Origin: CAYUMU01 sp964445985
Lineage (GTDB): Bacteria > Planctomycetota > Planctomycetia > Pirellulales > S012-138
Assembly (NCBI GenBank): GCA_964445985.1
Contig: CAYUMU010000029.1
Coordinates: 1-64,000 of the forward strand
Direction of reading: 5' to 3'
DNA length: 64,000 bases
The notes beneath the pieces were generated by a model. The model saw only the letters and a list, made by a program, of their open reading frames with translations. It ran no database searches and had not been told where the DNA came from. A program made the position numbers and the translations under genes. Below are positions 63,623 through 64,000 of the stretch, one piece after another (position 1 is the first letter of the stretch; the number at the start of each line of letters is the position of its first letter).

Positions 63623-64000
63623 TTAGGCGAGCAGTTCGTGGATCGGCTCGCCGGAGGGGAGAATGGGGATGGGTCGGCCGGCGTTGTCGAGGAAGGCCTG
63701 CTCGGGGTCGATGCCAAAGCAGTGATAGAGCGTGGCCAGCAGGCAGTTGCTGTCCATGATCCGATCGATGGGTTCTTCGCCCTTGCGATTGGTGGCCCCG
63801 ATGACTTGCCCCATTCGCAGACCGCCCCCGGCGAGAAACACGCTCATGGCCTTGGGCCAGTGGTCGCGGCCGGGCCGCAGGCTGGCGCCTTGCGAACGCA
63901 CGGTGGGGGTGCGGCCGAATTCTCCGCAGAAAATGAAGAGCGTGTTCTCGCTGAGCCCGCGACGGTCGAAGTCTTCGAGCAGCGCCGAAACGGCCTGATC
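63623..64000 (-). CDS. DUF1501 protein, C-terminal part, cut by the window edge
   Basis: The last 125 residues of a DUF1501 protein that runs past the right edge. FDRRGLSENTLFIFCGEFGR, TPTVRSQGAS, GRDHWPKAMSVFLAGGGL and VIGATNRKGEEPID match the C-terminal region of the family, and it ends ILPSGEPIHELLA. Only this part is visible, so its partner genes are unknown. Confidence 0.88.
   Translation of the reverse strand, partial: DQAVSALLEDFDRRGLSENTLFIFCGEFGRTPTVRSQGASLRPGRDHWPKAMSVFLAGGGLRMGQVIGATNRKGEEPIDRIMDSNCLLATLYHCFGIDPEQAFLDNAGRPIPILPSGEPIHELLA

Overview
The window is a stretch of chromosome from a GC-rich member of the Planctomycetota, most likely of the Pirellulales type. The evidence is the set of protein families: DUF1501 proteins (three, one cut by the window edge), a DUF1549/DUF1553 protein, an EF-hand repeat protein, a PQQ-type beta-propeller, an arylsulfatase, a Ser/Thr kinase fused to LamG-like and beta-propeller regions, xylose-isomerase-like TIM barrels and phytanoyl-CoA-dioxygenase-type proteins. 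LPS-type genes (a WaaF-like heptosyltransferase and a WaaP-like kinase) point to a diderm envelope. No rRNA, tRNA, CRISPR array or complete prophage was seen. All coordinates and translations were read by eye; no database search was run.

Layout. 0.1-3.7 kb: a DUF1254/DUF1214 secreted protein, a SASA-type esterase and a truncated phnE remnant. 3.7-9.4 kb: a four-gene operon (PQQ propeller, DUF1549/DUF1553, DUF1501, EF-hand) behind a good sigma70-like promoter. 9.4-13.2 kb (minus): PhyH oxygenase, MFS transporter and an ArsI-like/methyltransferase-like fusion. 13.4-21.6 kb: a prenyltransferase-fold protein with HEAT-like end, a single-TM protein, then ExbB and two ExbD proteins, apparently split by an inserted minus-strand block (M24 peptidase, Nudix, GNAT, HAD) and an IS remnant. 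21.7-26.8 kb: secreted protein, TIM-barrel isomerase, DUF1501, alpha/beta hydrolase. 26.8-29.3 kb: a lower-GC insert with an RloA/RloB (AbiL-like) defence pair, preceded by a possible small RNA or attenuator. 29.3-33.4 kb (minus): LPS core operon.

33.8-44.9 kb: PhyH protein, CYTH protein, pyruvate phosphate dikinase, sulfatase, sensor kinase, a TctC-TctB fusion and an SGNH-like secreted protein. 45.1-51.6 kb: a polysaccharide cluster of lower GC with three glycosyltransferases and an NAD-dependent epimerase. 51.7-59.1 kb: an exported PIMT, hisB, recA with repeated operator-like half-sites, a PDZ protease flanked by twin 67-nt hairpin elements, a TIM-barrel isomerase and trpB. 59.2-64.0 kb: the large kinase, a leucyl/arginyl-protein transferase and the C-terminal part of a DUF1501 protein running off the right edge.

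The most interesting signals are the RloAB pair with its upstream terminator-bounded segment, a dispersed 83-bp repeat (three copies), the twin 67-nt palindromes after recA and the protease, three AGTGAAC/GTTCACT half-sites over the recA promoter, and several unusual fusions (pseudokinase-kinase WaaP, TctC-TctB, zinc ribbon-ExbD, ArsI-methyltransferase, exported PIMT with extra C-terminal domain).
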